Below are positions 24,097-34,983 of a stretch of DNA of 64,000 nt, piece by piece. Source of the DNA: Calonectria ilicicola (lineage: Eukaryota; Ascomycota; Sordariomycetes; Hypocreales; Nectriaceae); assembly GCA_020809705.1 (NCBI GenBank), contig CP085825.1:3968001-4032000 (forward strand), read 5' to 3'. Each line of letters starts with the position of its first letter. Position 1 is the stretch's first letter. The notes under the pieces are model-generated. The model had not been told where the DNA came from and ran no database searches. It saw nothing but the letters and a program-made list of their open reading frames with translations. Made by a program: the position numbers and the translations under genes.

Positions 24097-25676
24097 CTAC
24101 AGAGTAGCAGTCCGGATGATGCCGTCCTCAGTGACCAGCATTGGTGGAATTTCCTTGGGACTGCGGCCGTTTCGATACGCCCACAATCGGCTGAGTTCTT
24201 TCACCTTGACCTCCTCTGGGAGTCTTCTCCTCTTCTTAGGAGTAAGACCGTGCACTTCTACGGGAGTTGTAATTTCGCCAGACCCAAACCCCGAGGTGCC
24301 AAGCCAGCTGATCTCGAATGCCTCACGTGCATTGGCCATCGCTTCGCCTTCCTTTCCAATCTTTATTACTTCATTCATAAATTCGTTATCTTCGTCTGCC
24401 CCAATGTATGATTCTTTAGCCTTATCGTATTTTAGTGGGAACATGCCATCGAGGTAGTGTTGGTTAAGTTGATGCCCTCCGCGTCCATTGGAGCGTGCAA
24501 ACAACCTGCCTAAAAATCGAGGAAGTTCTGGTGACCCCATTCTGTTCGTTGCAAAGTGAAGGACACCCCACATGGATACAAAATCAGTTGTATGAGCATA
24601 GTGCTCGATATGGCCAATGGCCCTGTCTTTCGCGGCTGTGGTGGAACGAGCGAGGGAAATATGCGGCGGTGTGTCCTTCTGTAAGTCTGGAATATGGACC
24701 TTGATGTTCTTTTTTCCGTTTGGAGTATGTTCAAGCCGTGGCTCGCGTGCTTCCTCGTGCATGACAGTCGTCAAGGCAGGCAATCCCTCGATCCTGATAA
24801 GCTTTTGCGATGAGATATGACGATGAGGGTTGTTGAAGTGGTTTGCAGCGTTGCCAAAAGTATATACTTCGAGTTTCGCCAATAGGTCTTGAGGAAGTTC
24901 TTGAAGCAACCAGTCAAGAACAAGGCTGCCTTCAATTCCTCCCTGAGAATGGAGGATAAAAATGACTTTGGACTTGGTTGGGTCGTATAGGACTTTTTTG
25001 AGGATTTTGAAGCAAATACGGATATCGGAGGTTGCATAACCATAGTTGCGCTGAATCAAGCATTCGATAATGTCAAATACAATACCCGAAGTTCGATTAT
25101 GAATCCCTAAAACAGGGCGCCCAAAGGTTAAAGCGAGTCTGTTGAGGTTACCCTTCATCCAATGTTCGCTGCAGCCGGTTAGCATGTTGAGATAAAATGG
25201 GGCAGAATGGAGCAACTATACCCTACTGCAACGCCATTCAAAAAGACCCATTGTTCATGTCTATGCTCAGGAAGATCGAGGGCGTATTTTTCGTCCGAAT
25301 CATAAGTATCGGTGGAGCCATTAAGAAGTTTGCATAGTGCCCAATTTAGCACCATAAAGGCCATAACACCCGTCGCGACCATCCATAACGGGAACAGCAC
25401 AGTGAAAGGCAAACCGATGAGAAACGAGAGCTGCAAGACGAAGAGGATGGTGTGAATTATGATGCAGTACAGGTTTTGTGCAGTGATGGCTAGTTCGTTG
25501 AACTCCCTAGGCCCGGCAGGATACACTGGCCAGATGATCCATGGTAGCGCCCAGATATAAACGAAGAAGTAGTAAATATCCTTCATCAAGAGTCGAAAGG
25601 GCATATCGGTGTGGGTGTAGTCTATGACAGACGACTCGCCCACTTGGGAGCGGTAGTATTGGGTGTTCTTGGCCAT
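24097..25676 (-). CDS. Membrane-anchored lipase-like alpha/beta hydrolase
   Basis: Two exons on the minus strand (25222-25676 and 24097-25168) with a 53-base intron, donor GTATAG and acceptor TGCAG, give 508 residues. The join restores the reading VAVGEHWMKGNL. The N-terminal ~130 residues contain hydrophobic segments (IYYFFVYIWALPWIIW; LYCIIIHTILFVLQL; FTVLFPLWMVATGVMAFMVL), so the protein is probably anchored in a membrane. The catalytic part has HNRTSG, then LHSQGG with the probable nucleophile Ser226 (first Gly of the usual GHSxGG replaced by Leu), then VYTFGNAANH and an IEHYAHTTDFVS block that supplies a candidate catalytic His/Asp. The family is common in moulds and largely uncharacterised; lipid or ester hydrolysis is inferred. 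It lies upstream of the flavin monooxygenase's 3' end on the same strand, with 1.3 kb between. Confidence 0.85.
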
Positions 25677-26963
25677 GTTGGCTATCCCCCAGGCGGCGGA
25701 AGGATACTAGGTATATAGGCTAGTAGGAAAACTAGACGTAACCCGTCAAGCGACGGCGCCTCAGGAAATATATTCGCAGCGGATAGGCAGGTTTTAGGAG
25801 GCGAGCCTGTCACATGTCGGGGATTTCAAGAGGTTGAAAGGGATGAGGTGAGCGAGTTGGAGGCGGCTAGGGAAGAAATTGGAGATGACGGAGGCGCCGT
25901 GCGTTTTAGACAGGGCTGAAAGAGGAGGTAGGTCATGCTCCAAAGATCCTCCCACACCAAAAATGACACCCTGCCAGGATGTGGCCCAAGCCCGTAATCC
26001 CCTGCAGGCAGGCCCGAAGGCATCACCGTAAGGCGACGGCACAGGGCTTGGGCTTCGTCTAGACGCCGAATAGGAGACGTTGCGCTGCGCGTGCATCCTT
26101 GCGATTGGAGGGTGGCCACGGAACAAGGCTTGGAGGTCTTGGGTCGCAGCCGACAGTTCTTGGCTGTTGGTCGTTTTGGGGGGTTGGTTAGGGCTGATTG
26201 GTGTTGAAGTTGGTAGACTAGCACTGCCCCCAGCTCGCCTGCAAGTTGCCGATGCAAGTCAGGACAAGAAGGCAAAAAGGCGGCCCTTGGGTTCCTCTTA
26301 CGTGAGACCGGCAGAGGTTCCCTAGATCCCCGATGAATCAGCCTATTATCAGGAAATTTTCGCCAAGAGATAATACCTGCTGCAATCTACGCGATGCCCT
26401 TTGGCTCGTCTACTTGTCTTGTGAACATTGGGCTCCAGCTGTTGTCAACAGTTGTTGATGGAGCCGCTAACCGCTAGCTTTGGTGGGCCGATCAGTGAGG
26501 CGTCATCATCCTCGTTGCGTGGGGATTTGAGACAGCGCCACAAACCGTTGCCTTGTTCATTGAGGCAGTGTCGCATCTTGTGAGACCAAAAAAGAAAAGA
26601 AAAATACGACGCGCAGTTTATCAAGTAACGCACATAACCGAAAAATAAACACAAGACAGAAATAAAGACACTAATACTTTAACCACGACAGAGGAACACT
26701 CTAGCGAGGGCAAAAATTTTAGGGGGGGGGGTTTCTAGTAGTTGTGGTCGACCAACAGCTAACCGGAAATCATGCCCTATGTGGTGCACTATTGCCCTCG
26801 CACTCGATGTGACGGCAGGTTGCCGCCAGATGTACGATGACAACGATTACTCATAGCAAGCCCCAGCCTCGTTGCACCAGCCAATATGCATCAGGTGAAT
26901 CTATGAGTCAAAGGTAAATCATATCATTATTCGGAAATATACAAAAACAGTCATGTCATAATC
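25677..26963. other. Intergenic, no gene seen
   Basis: Short frames only. It includes the promoter of the lipase-like gene and the 3' flank of the flavin monooxygenase. A short G-run lies near 26722. Confidence 0.45.
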
Positions 26964-29025
26964 TCATTTCTTGCCATTCATCATCATGTCGCTATTCTGC
27001 GCCCTTGCCATCTGCTCCATTATCATCTTGGGTTCGATCCGCCGCTGGATCGGCTTAGCCAATCTCAATTTAGCAAGAGCGCCCCAAAATCCGCAGTAAA
27101 GATAATAGTAAAGATTGAGGCCCCCTAAATACATCATAGGGACGATGCTAAGGGGCACGTTTCCTAGACCAGACCAATCAGTATTTGTCTTTCTGAAGAC
27201 GTGGCATGAAACTTACCAAATAGGCCCTCGCGGCGACTGATTGTTTGCCACAACTCCCCTGTCATCACATCCGCGGCGCCGTCCCACTTCCAAGGACCTC
27301 TAAGTCTAAACTTGGTGTTGAAGCTGGCTCCAGCAGCCCAAATGTACGGCAACCTCCAGCCCTTGCGTGTGCCTAAGCCGATCTTGAATACTTCGGTGAA
27401 GCTTGGCGCGCAGTCCATATCCTTGGCAAGCTGATACGCGTAGCTATCATGCTCAACGCCATAGTTCACCCGCGCACCCGGTTTTCGGAGGATACGGTAA
27501 TGCCACTCATCATCAGGATTGAGCAGCTTAGGGATGCTCTTGATTAGATTCATAGTAAAAAGCATGGACTGCATCTCTGCCAAAGGCGGAATGGCACCGA
27601 AGCCAGGTCGAATGAAGCCGATGAATCCTACCGTGGGGTCATCAGCCTTCCAAATCTGTCTAACGTCTGCGTCAGACGCCATTGGGTAGGGCCTGCGTCC
27701 GTCATTTTGTGCAGTGTTTAGGAATGGGAAAGATTGTAGGTATCCCGTAGCAAAGATGATAACATCCGGTTTAACTTGAACATTTTGGATGCGCTCAGAC
27801 TCTGGCCGCGCTGTTCGTGGGAAATGAGCTACACCGTCTTCCGAGATGTGGGAGGGGAATGGTGCTATCTCAATAGTGCGGGGAGGTGGAGGCGGGACCC
27901 TCGTGTTCCAAAAGAATTGACGAATGCGGGTTGCAAGAGGCCATTTAGTGGGGCGGTACGGGTATGAGACATAGTTTTGAACCCGCTGCCACGCCTTATT
28001 GAAGAAGACTTTTTGATAATCCGTCAGTATTGTATTGATACATGTATGTGTGTGTAGTATGCTTACCTCTGGAGGCGTGGAAACGTTCGCCCATGATTTG
28101 CCCAACCCATTGGTCCACGCCATGTGGAGAGCCACCACAGAGCCAACACCCGGCGGGTAAGGCCACGAAGTGGTAAAAGTCCCAAATCAACATGCTATCC
28201 CGAACCATCGGGTGCACGTACATGGAATCGAACAAAGTGACCTGGCTGACGTCAAGGGGCAGTTGGGGATATTCGAAATCTTCGTCTCCGAATAGCCAAG
28301 GTAGGAATTTCTGACCAGGCACTCTCTTAGAGAGATGTCAGTAAAATCGTGTCACGCCAGTTACAGCGAGGAGATCCTACCTTGGGGGCCCCGATCCAAC
28401 CCTCGTTATGGCACCAAACAACCTGCTTGGTCTCAGCGGTCACGGCCAGATAGCTGACATCGGCGCCAGTCTCGCCACTTCCAAGGATCATGACAGTCGT
28501 GTCCTTGCCAAACTGCGACCTCGTCTTGAAATCCGCCGAATGCATGACAGTAGGCACCTTGTCAATGCCTGGAAGCTGAGGAATGTTCGGGCTTGAGTGG
28601 ACACCCGAGCACACTGCAAGGGCATCACATTCCCACTCGACGATCTCACCGTCTGGGGTCTGATATGTGATGACATGCTCGCTGACGTCTCCTCTGCGAA
28701 CAGACTTGACGGCGGTGTTCAGGTTGATGTGAGGCCACAGGCCAAAGTGCGAGGCGTAGTCCTCAAGATATTGGAGATAGCGTTCCGTGGAGAAGAAGTC
28801 GGGCTCATCGTAGCTCGGCCGGAAGTCTGAGAATGTCGTCGTAAATTTGGATGAAACCAGCTCACCGTCTTCGTAGGAGTGATGGGCAAACACTCCACCC
28901 AGCTTGTCGTAGGATTCGAAAAGCATAACCTCAAAGGGCGCAACATTGAAACGCTGGTGAGCCTCAAGGAGCACCTTGAGCTGCACAAGCCCTGAGGGGC
29001 CGCCTCCGATGATTGCAACGCGCAT
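26964..29025 (-). CDS. Flavin-containing monooxygenase
   Basis: Four exons on the minus strand (28381-29025, 28067-28325, 27217-28008, 26964-27163) give 631 residues. Introns are 53-58 bases with GTAGGA, GTAAGC and GTAAGT donors, and all phases close. The ATG at 29025 is the first in-frame ATG and puts the FAD dinucleotide motif (GGGPSG) at residues 7-12. A second Rossmann motif, LGSGETG, binds NADPH. FATGY, typical of class B flavin monooxygenases, occurs in exon 3 (IIFATGYLQSFPF). The family adds one oxygen atom to a soft nucleophile (N or S) or a ketone, using NADPH and O2. The C terminus has a hydrophobic stretch around MMYLGGLNLYYYLYCGF that could hold it to the ER membrane. Length is longer than the ~450-550 residues of many FMOs. 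The substrate cannot be read from sequence. Confidence 0.9.
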
Positions 29026-30148
29026 GGCTCTCGACAAACCTTCTTCTTGGACCGATGGATCGAACTGGAGAATCAGTTTTGAGGGAATTGAATTGCCAGC
29101 CACGCAGGAATCGAAGGTTTCTCCTCATGTTGGTTGCGACCTGGCCTCAGCACCCTGGCCGTCAGGCCTGGGCTCTTGCTCCCCGGTCATATCATCGCCG
29201 GCTTGCCAGCTCATCTGAGCCTAGCCCGGGCTTCCGGCCAGACAACTTCCTTGAAGTTGCGGAACGGATGCCAGCCGGTGGAGCCATGAGGACTGGCGCC
29301 ATGCATGGAGTACAGAAACAGACTTCGGCCTTCTGCATGAACAGGTTGGAGGACCCGCGTGGTTGGTCCGCGGGAGCAAGGTTCCGCTGACGATTGACCA
29401 GCCCACCGGAATGGCCAGTCAGCGTCAGGGCCAGGCCTGTACCGGCATTTTGACTAATGCCGCAGATGCCGGGGTGGTGGCATGCTGTTGGTGGTTAGAT
29501 CCAGGTTCTTGGCTTTGCCAGAAGTGGCCTGAGCAGCAGGTGCCGTCGGAAACCGAGCCCTCTGGGCGGGCGAGGGGAGACGAATTGAGCAATCTCGTGG
29601 CTGCTAATAAACCAGGCATCGTATCCGAAAAATAGGACGTGTTTTTTTGAAACCTCGGTTAGCACCCGAACCCGCTCAATGGAACGATTCCAATGAAGAC
29701 CCCAGTTGAAATATTTGACAGCGGGCTCACGCATGCCATCAGGCCCACCTCTCCTGTGTCTCGGAGCCCCAGTTTCCCGCACGGGAGCCAAGGGTAGATA
29801 GCGCGCCACTTTAAAAAAGGAGGGAAAAAAAGACCCTGCCGAGTGTTGATCTTTCTAGCAGCATTCTGGGGATGTTTCTATGTCAGCATTTTCATTTGTG
29901 TGATTGATGCCTATCCGGCCTTTTGGGAGAGCGAGTTGTGGGGATTGCGACTTCTCACGTTTCTAGGTAGTATTGGTGCAGGGATGGAGGCCAATCCACC
30001 ACACCGGTTCTCATGCCAATTGGGATCATGGATTGTCAGATTCTAAATTCAAGTCACGTGAGGTCGGTCTGTATTCAGAACAAATTGGTATCATCATATT
30101 AACTTTTTCTCCTTCTACAGGAGTCATTTTAGCTCAATTTATTTTTTG
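29026..30148. other. Intergenic, no gene seen
   Basis: The span between the start of the monooxygenase and the 3' end of the sugar transporter. No coding sequence recognised; it contains the monooxygenase promoter. Confidence 0.45.
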
Positions 30149-31929
30149 TCAATTGACTTCCTTTGCATCATGGTCGTAGGCCGTCTTAACGGCCTGGCCA
30201 TTGCTCTCGGCGTCAGTCTTGTATTCCTTGAACTTCCTGGCGGGAATCTCCTTCATAAACATCTCATCAAGTTCTTCATATGTTCGGCCAGCAGTCTCGG
30301 GGAGGTAGATCCACAGGAAGACCAGGGAGATAATAGCCAGACCTCCAAAGATGAAAGCCAGCTTGGCACCTAGGTTTGCCTTGTCTGGGTTGAAAAGGTA
30401 GGGGAGGACGAAACTCCACATCATGTTGAGAAGATTCTGGGCAGCAAGACCAATGGCAACGGTCTTGATACGGAGTCGAGAAGTAGCAACTTCAGTAAGG
30501 ATGGTGTAGGCAGTGGCACCAATGGTGACGTTGTACCACCAGCAGTAGATGAGAATCATGGCGACAGTACCCTTGATAGCTCCGGGTGTGGCAGCAACAG
30601 CCAGACCACCAGTGAGCCACAAAATGACGGTCAGGATGACAAGACCGTAGAAAGTAAGGAAGCGACGTCCGAAGCGATCAACGAGGTACCAGGACATGAC
30701 GTTTCCGATAAGAGAAATAACCTGCTGGACGATTTGAAGGCGGAAACTCTCGGCGGTCGAGTAGCCAGCAAGCTGCATGTAGTATGTTCCGTAAGAGGCG
30801 ACGAAGGTGATACCGCAAAGGGACTGGATGCACAAGGGGGCGATGGAGATGATGGTTCGTCGGAGGTTGGACTTGCGGAAGCACTCCATGTAGGTGGCGC
30901 CGTCGGTCTCCTTCTTAATTTCTTCGAGTGTTTGGTTGATCGCGGCAAGTTTCTTCTGGCCTTCCTCGCCACGACTGCTAAGACGCGCGAGAGCCTTGAG
31001 GGCCTTGTCATTCTGACCCTTGGAGGCGAGCCACCACGGAGACCTGTTATCACCAATATTAGCACTATAAATCTTCGATTGACTGAAGCTTGGTGGACGT
31101 ACTCGGGCATGAAGCCGACGAAAATGGTCGCGACAACAGCGAAGCCGTACTGGGCGCAGAAGACGGCGCGGTATGCCCAGCGAGTCTCGTAGTTTCCGGT
31201 TTCGTTAATGACGATGGCGACGATCAAAGGACCGAAGGTGTAGGCGAGACCAGTCAAGCAGGTTAGCATACCTCGGAGGGCTAGGGGAGTAACCTAGTAC
31301 AGGTGAGCTTTGTTTGGTTAAATCTTGACTCGGAACAAGCTTACCTCTCCAATGTAAGAGACAGTGACGGAGGCAAGGGCACCGACAGAGAAACCATTGA
31401 GGAACTTGCCGCCGAAGAAGACCTCGTTGGTGGTAGCTACAAACTCCATGGTGATGGCAGCATAGGCAATGACAAGACAAATAATAATCACAGCTCGGCG
31501 ACCAAGCCAATCAGCAATGGTACCACAACCTAGCGCACCGATAACGCCACTGGCAGCCATTCCCGTTAGTGCATCGATCCAAACGCCATGAAAGATCGGA
31601 GCTAGAACAACTTACGAGGCTACAGGAGCTCCCTGGAAAGCACTTTGCCAGTTGGCATAGAGCACATAGCTACCGCCGGACAAGTGTCCAAAGTCCTCTC
31701 GGAACCTGGGAACACTGATGATGTTTCCGGCAGCCTGGTTCTCAAAAGAGACCAGAAGCACACACCACACGGAGAAGAGTGACCACGCCACGGCGAGGGG
31801 ATACTTCTTGATGGACTCCCACTTGGTGAGCTCGTGCTCCTCCTGGTTGGCCAGGTGGGCAAGGTCGTTGTGGACGGCGTCGAGATGCTCAGCGCCGACC
31901 TTTTCGGACTTAGAAATAGGGTCCGCCAT
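30149..31929 (-). CDS. MFS sugar transporter, alpha-glucoside/lactose permease type
   Basis: Four exons (31616-31929, 31345-31549, 31103-31293, 30149-31043) give 534 residues. Introns of 51-66 bases have GTAAGT, GTAAGC and GTACGT donors, and all phases match. The sequence carries the sugar-porter signatures in order: ADWLGRR between TM2 and TM3, PESPWWL after TM6, DRFGRR between TM8 and TM9, and PETAGRTYEELDEMF after TM12. About twelve hydrophobic segments are visible. The ending with IPARKFKEYKTDA resembles alpha-glucoside and disaccharide proton symporters (maltose or lactose permease-like) rather than hexose carriers. It sits in the plasma membrane and should import the substrate of the neighbouring dehydrogenase, hydrolase-like protein and reductase. 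The substrate itself is inferred only in broad terms. Confidence 0.92.
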
Positions 31930-32773
31930 GTTGAGCTATTTCAGAAATAATATGAGAGACACAAAACAGCAATTGGTGTCGTGGAGTTGGCGTGGGAGAA
32001 TAGAGGCAATTCTAGGGACACTAGGGGCAACTCCCCAGACTATTTATACAGTGTTACCCCAGACAATTGCATGGTGTTGACAGGTGAATCTGGGGTTTCT
32101 CCCCACGGGCCACCGCGTGGTTCCGCATTGCCAGGGCCATGACGACGACACGGGCAAAGTTCGGCGGCACCGACACGCCATCTCGCGCTTCGCAAAATTG
32201 ACCGCCGTGCGGAGAAGGCGTTTAAAGGTGCCTATTCAGGCTTGGGGTCTGGGGGGTTCGCATGTTGATGGTGCGCCACCGTGCGGGCAATGCTCCAGCG
32301 CCTGAGTCGACCGTGTGGAGCGAGCGATGGGGCGCAGAGTCACGCTCCGGACAAGGATTTCCCCAAACTTGGCCGAGGTCCTCTATTGGAGTCTTGGACA
32401 AAAAGTACACGGTCTATCCCGGTCATTCCCGGAGAGCGGTTCCGAGTTCGTGGGACTATTCAAAGTCAAATGACGCTTCGCTGCCGGGCATCGATCCTTG
32501 AAGGAGCAAGGTGGACCGAAGAAGCAACGAGCTAGAGTGCATGAACAGTAAGCGGCAGCTTAAGTTCCCTGCAGCAGCGAGGTCCAGCCAGCGCAATGCA
32601 GCGTGGTGCAGCATACAGCGAGCAGTCCACGGATCCCACGGTCTGATGTTTATTGGATGAGTGAGGCAAGGCTAAGCATTCGTGGTTTCAATCATACGTG
32701 AATTTTCTACTCTACCGCTGTAACAGGTCATCCATCATCTATGAGGTAATATCTTAATACATGTTATGTTGTT
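31930..32773. other. Promoter region of the sugar transporter
   Basis: This 844-base spacer lies between the transporter start and the 3' end of the polyol dehydrogenase. It has no coding sequence. It holds the TATA-like box and GGGGT motifs described separately at 32033-32106, plus the 3' UTR of the dehydrogenase. Confidence 0.55.
32033..32106 (-). promoter_or_regulatory. TATA box and CTGGGG-type sites upstream of the transporter
   Basis: Read on the transporter strand, TATAAATA lies at 32041-32048, about 115 bases before the ATG. Four copies fitting the carbon-repressor consensus SYGGRG lie within 75 bases: CCCCAG at 32033 and 32057, CTGGGG at 32090 and CCCCAC at 32101. Two of them form a perfect 8-base inverted repeat, ACCCCAGA (32056-32063) and TCTGGGGT (32089-32096). 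CreA/Cre1 binding is a known theme for sugar permeases; here it is inferred from the motif. Confidence 0.45.
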
Positions 32774-34286
32774 CTAGAAATAAGTCGTCTCAGTTTCATC
32801 GACAATTTGCACCTTGATGGTGCCATTCCTTGGGTCTGATGAGAGCTCCAGGCCCTCCTGTGCCTTCTCCAGGGGGAATACGTGGGAAATCAGCTTCTTG
32901 ACATCAACGAGGCCTCCCTCGATACAGGCAATTCCAGCAGGCCATGTGTCTCGGTAGCGGTTGATGAATCGGAGATCGATCTGGGAGATCATTCGGTTAG
33001 CCTTTCGGTTGCATGCACGTAGTTTGTGGTGTTAAGACATACCTCGGCCAGAGACAGGTGCATAAAGGGAAGGTTGTTCATGATGGATCGGCCCACGCCA
33101 ATAACCATCAGAACGCCGCCTCTCCGAACCATGTAGGCGGCAGAGCAGACACTGCTCTCAATACCGGTGCACTCTAGTGCAACTCGGGGCTGAACATACT
33201 CGGTCTCGCCAAACAACTTCCTCACTTCCTTACCGTTCTCCTCGTTGCTCTTCTTGATGTCAACGTGGTACGTAATGACGGATGGAACCACCTCCTTGGC
33301 AAAGGCGAGCCGCTTGGGTTCCACATCGGTGATGACAATGGGGTGAGCTCCAGATGCGCGGGCTCCGGCAAGGGCAAGAAGACCAATCGGGCCGGCGCCG
33401 CAGACCACGACTGGCGTGCCGATGGTGATGCGGGCCGTGTTGATGCCATGCAGAGCAACACTTAGTGGTTCGAGGAGGGCACCCTCAGCGAATGAGACGT
33501 TGTCTGGGAGCCTAGTGAGATGCCAAGTCAGTCTGGAAAAGAGCCTCAAATACCGCAGGGAGCGATTATGACGTACTTGTGCAGCCATTTAGCGGGATGG
33601 ATCTTGTATCGCTGGAGCGTTCCTGCGTAAGGGTAGACACCTGCAAACTCAACGTCCTCGCAGAGGTTGTAGCGACCTTCAAGGCACAGGAAGCACTCTC
33701 CGCAAGGGACACCCGGCTCAATGGCAACTCTGTCGCCTAGAAAAGGAATGTTAGCCCACTGGGTGCCGGCGGCCTGGTAGGTTTTCTGGGGGTTTTACTC
33801 ACCGGGTTTCAGATCCTTGACACCTTCGCCGCATCGAATTACCACACCGGCAGCCTCGTGGCCGATGATGCAGTCACCCTCGAAAACGAGGGAGCCAATG
33901 CAGCCATGCTTCCAGAAATGGACGTCGGAGCTAATAAATTGTAAAAAAAGTCTCAGTCAGCTATTTTCTCCCCCAAAAACCGCTCCCCTGATCAACGCGC
34001 AGAGCGGAGAAAGGTTGAGCGGTATAGAACAGTGGCCGAAGCGCGGCCGGGAAATCACATCATACCCGCAAATTCCAGTGGCCTTGACGTGCACGAGCAC
34101 CTCGCCAGACTTGGGGGCATAAACTGGTGCCTCGACAGACTTCAATTTGTGGTCGGCTGTCACCTGGAGCGAAGGGTTCGGGTGAGGCGCCTGGATGATT
34201 TCATTGCCGCTTCGTTGCCGCTTGAGGTCCTCGGCTGTTGGTCGAGGACCGTCAACAATGGGCAGGGATTCAGCGCTGGGACTCAT
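32774..34286 (-). CDS. Zinc medium-chain polyol dehydrogenase, L-arabinitol 4-dehydrogenase-like
   Basis: Five exons (34066-34286, 33803-33930, 33577-33736, 33043-33511, 32774-32980) give 394 residues. The first intron is 135 bases and the others 62-66. Catalytic-zinc ligands appear as GICGSDVHFW and GHEAAG, and the structural-zinc cysteines as CGECFLCLEGRYNLC. The cofactor site is CGAGPIG followed by ITDVEPKRL, where the Asp after the second strand favours NAD+. The stretch ALLEPLSVALHGI is typical of the L-arabinitol, xylitol and sorbitol dehydrogenase group. Overall the closest match I recognise is the fungal L-arabinitol 4-dehydrogenase/galactitol dehydrogenase branch, which oxidises a polyol to a ketose in pentose or galactose catabolism. 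Exact polyol specificity is not decided. It starts 697 bases from, and divergently to, the Sde182-like gene. Confidence 0.9.
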
Positions 34287-34983
34287 TCTTGTTTTCTCAC
34301 ACAGCAGCGATGGGGAGATGGAATTGCGGAAGCGACAGCGACAATAACAGTAGAGTGCGAGCGACAATGGGCGTAGTAGAGGTTAGTTCCAGGAAGAAAT
34401 ACATCCAGCCTGCAGATAACCAGTCAAGGACGGCATCGTCTTAATCCTTCTTCCGCCCACCGCATTCTGGTCTCGTTGCTTTTGCATTTTTCTGCAGGTC
34501 ACAGGTTGTCCGGGGCGGCACCCGTCAGCCAGCGGTGCGACAACTTGCCTGTTCCAGCAACGGGCCCTGCGAGCCGCAGTCTAGAACTCGAGACGGTGCC
34601 CTGACCCGAGCGACTGTCACCGGGGCCGGGGCGTGGGCGAATGTCACTTGTCTCCGTACGCCACAATCCCCGCAGAAGCACTCAACCCTGGCCTTCTCCA
34701 CATCTCGGCAGACATTGCGGAGGGTGCTTAATCTTGCCTCTTGGGGAAGTGCCTCGCTGAAGCCTCTGCCTGCAGCCGCCCGTCGTCGCCAACCTCTGGA
34801 AAACTTGGCTAATGTCCGGCAGAATTGCGGCCTTTCTCTCTTGTCTGATCATGGGGTCTGCATGTGTCTAGTGCGCTTGCTTGGTCCGCATCTGGGATAT
34901 AATGGGAAGCGATGTCATGACAGGGCATGAGTTAATATAGAGACCATCCGGCCGAGAGAAGCTTGTGTCCAGCATCCGCAAAA
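34287..34983. promoter_or_regulatory. Divergent promoter, polyol dehydrogenase / Sde182-like gene
   Basis: 697 bases between two divergent ATGs, with no coding sequence. An ATGGGGTC motif at 34851-34858 recurs in the reductase/regulator promoter at 38431-38438. A TTAATATAG TATA-like stretch lies near 34931, about 50 bases before the Sde182-like ATG. Shared control of the two genes is inferred from their arrangement. Confidence 0.4.
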
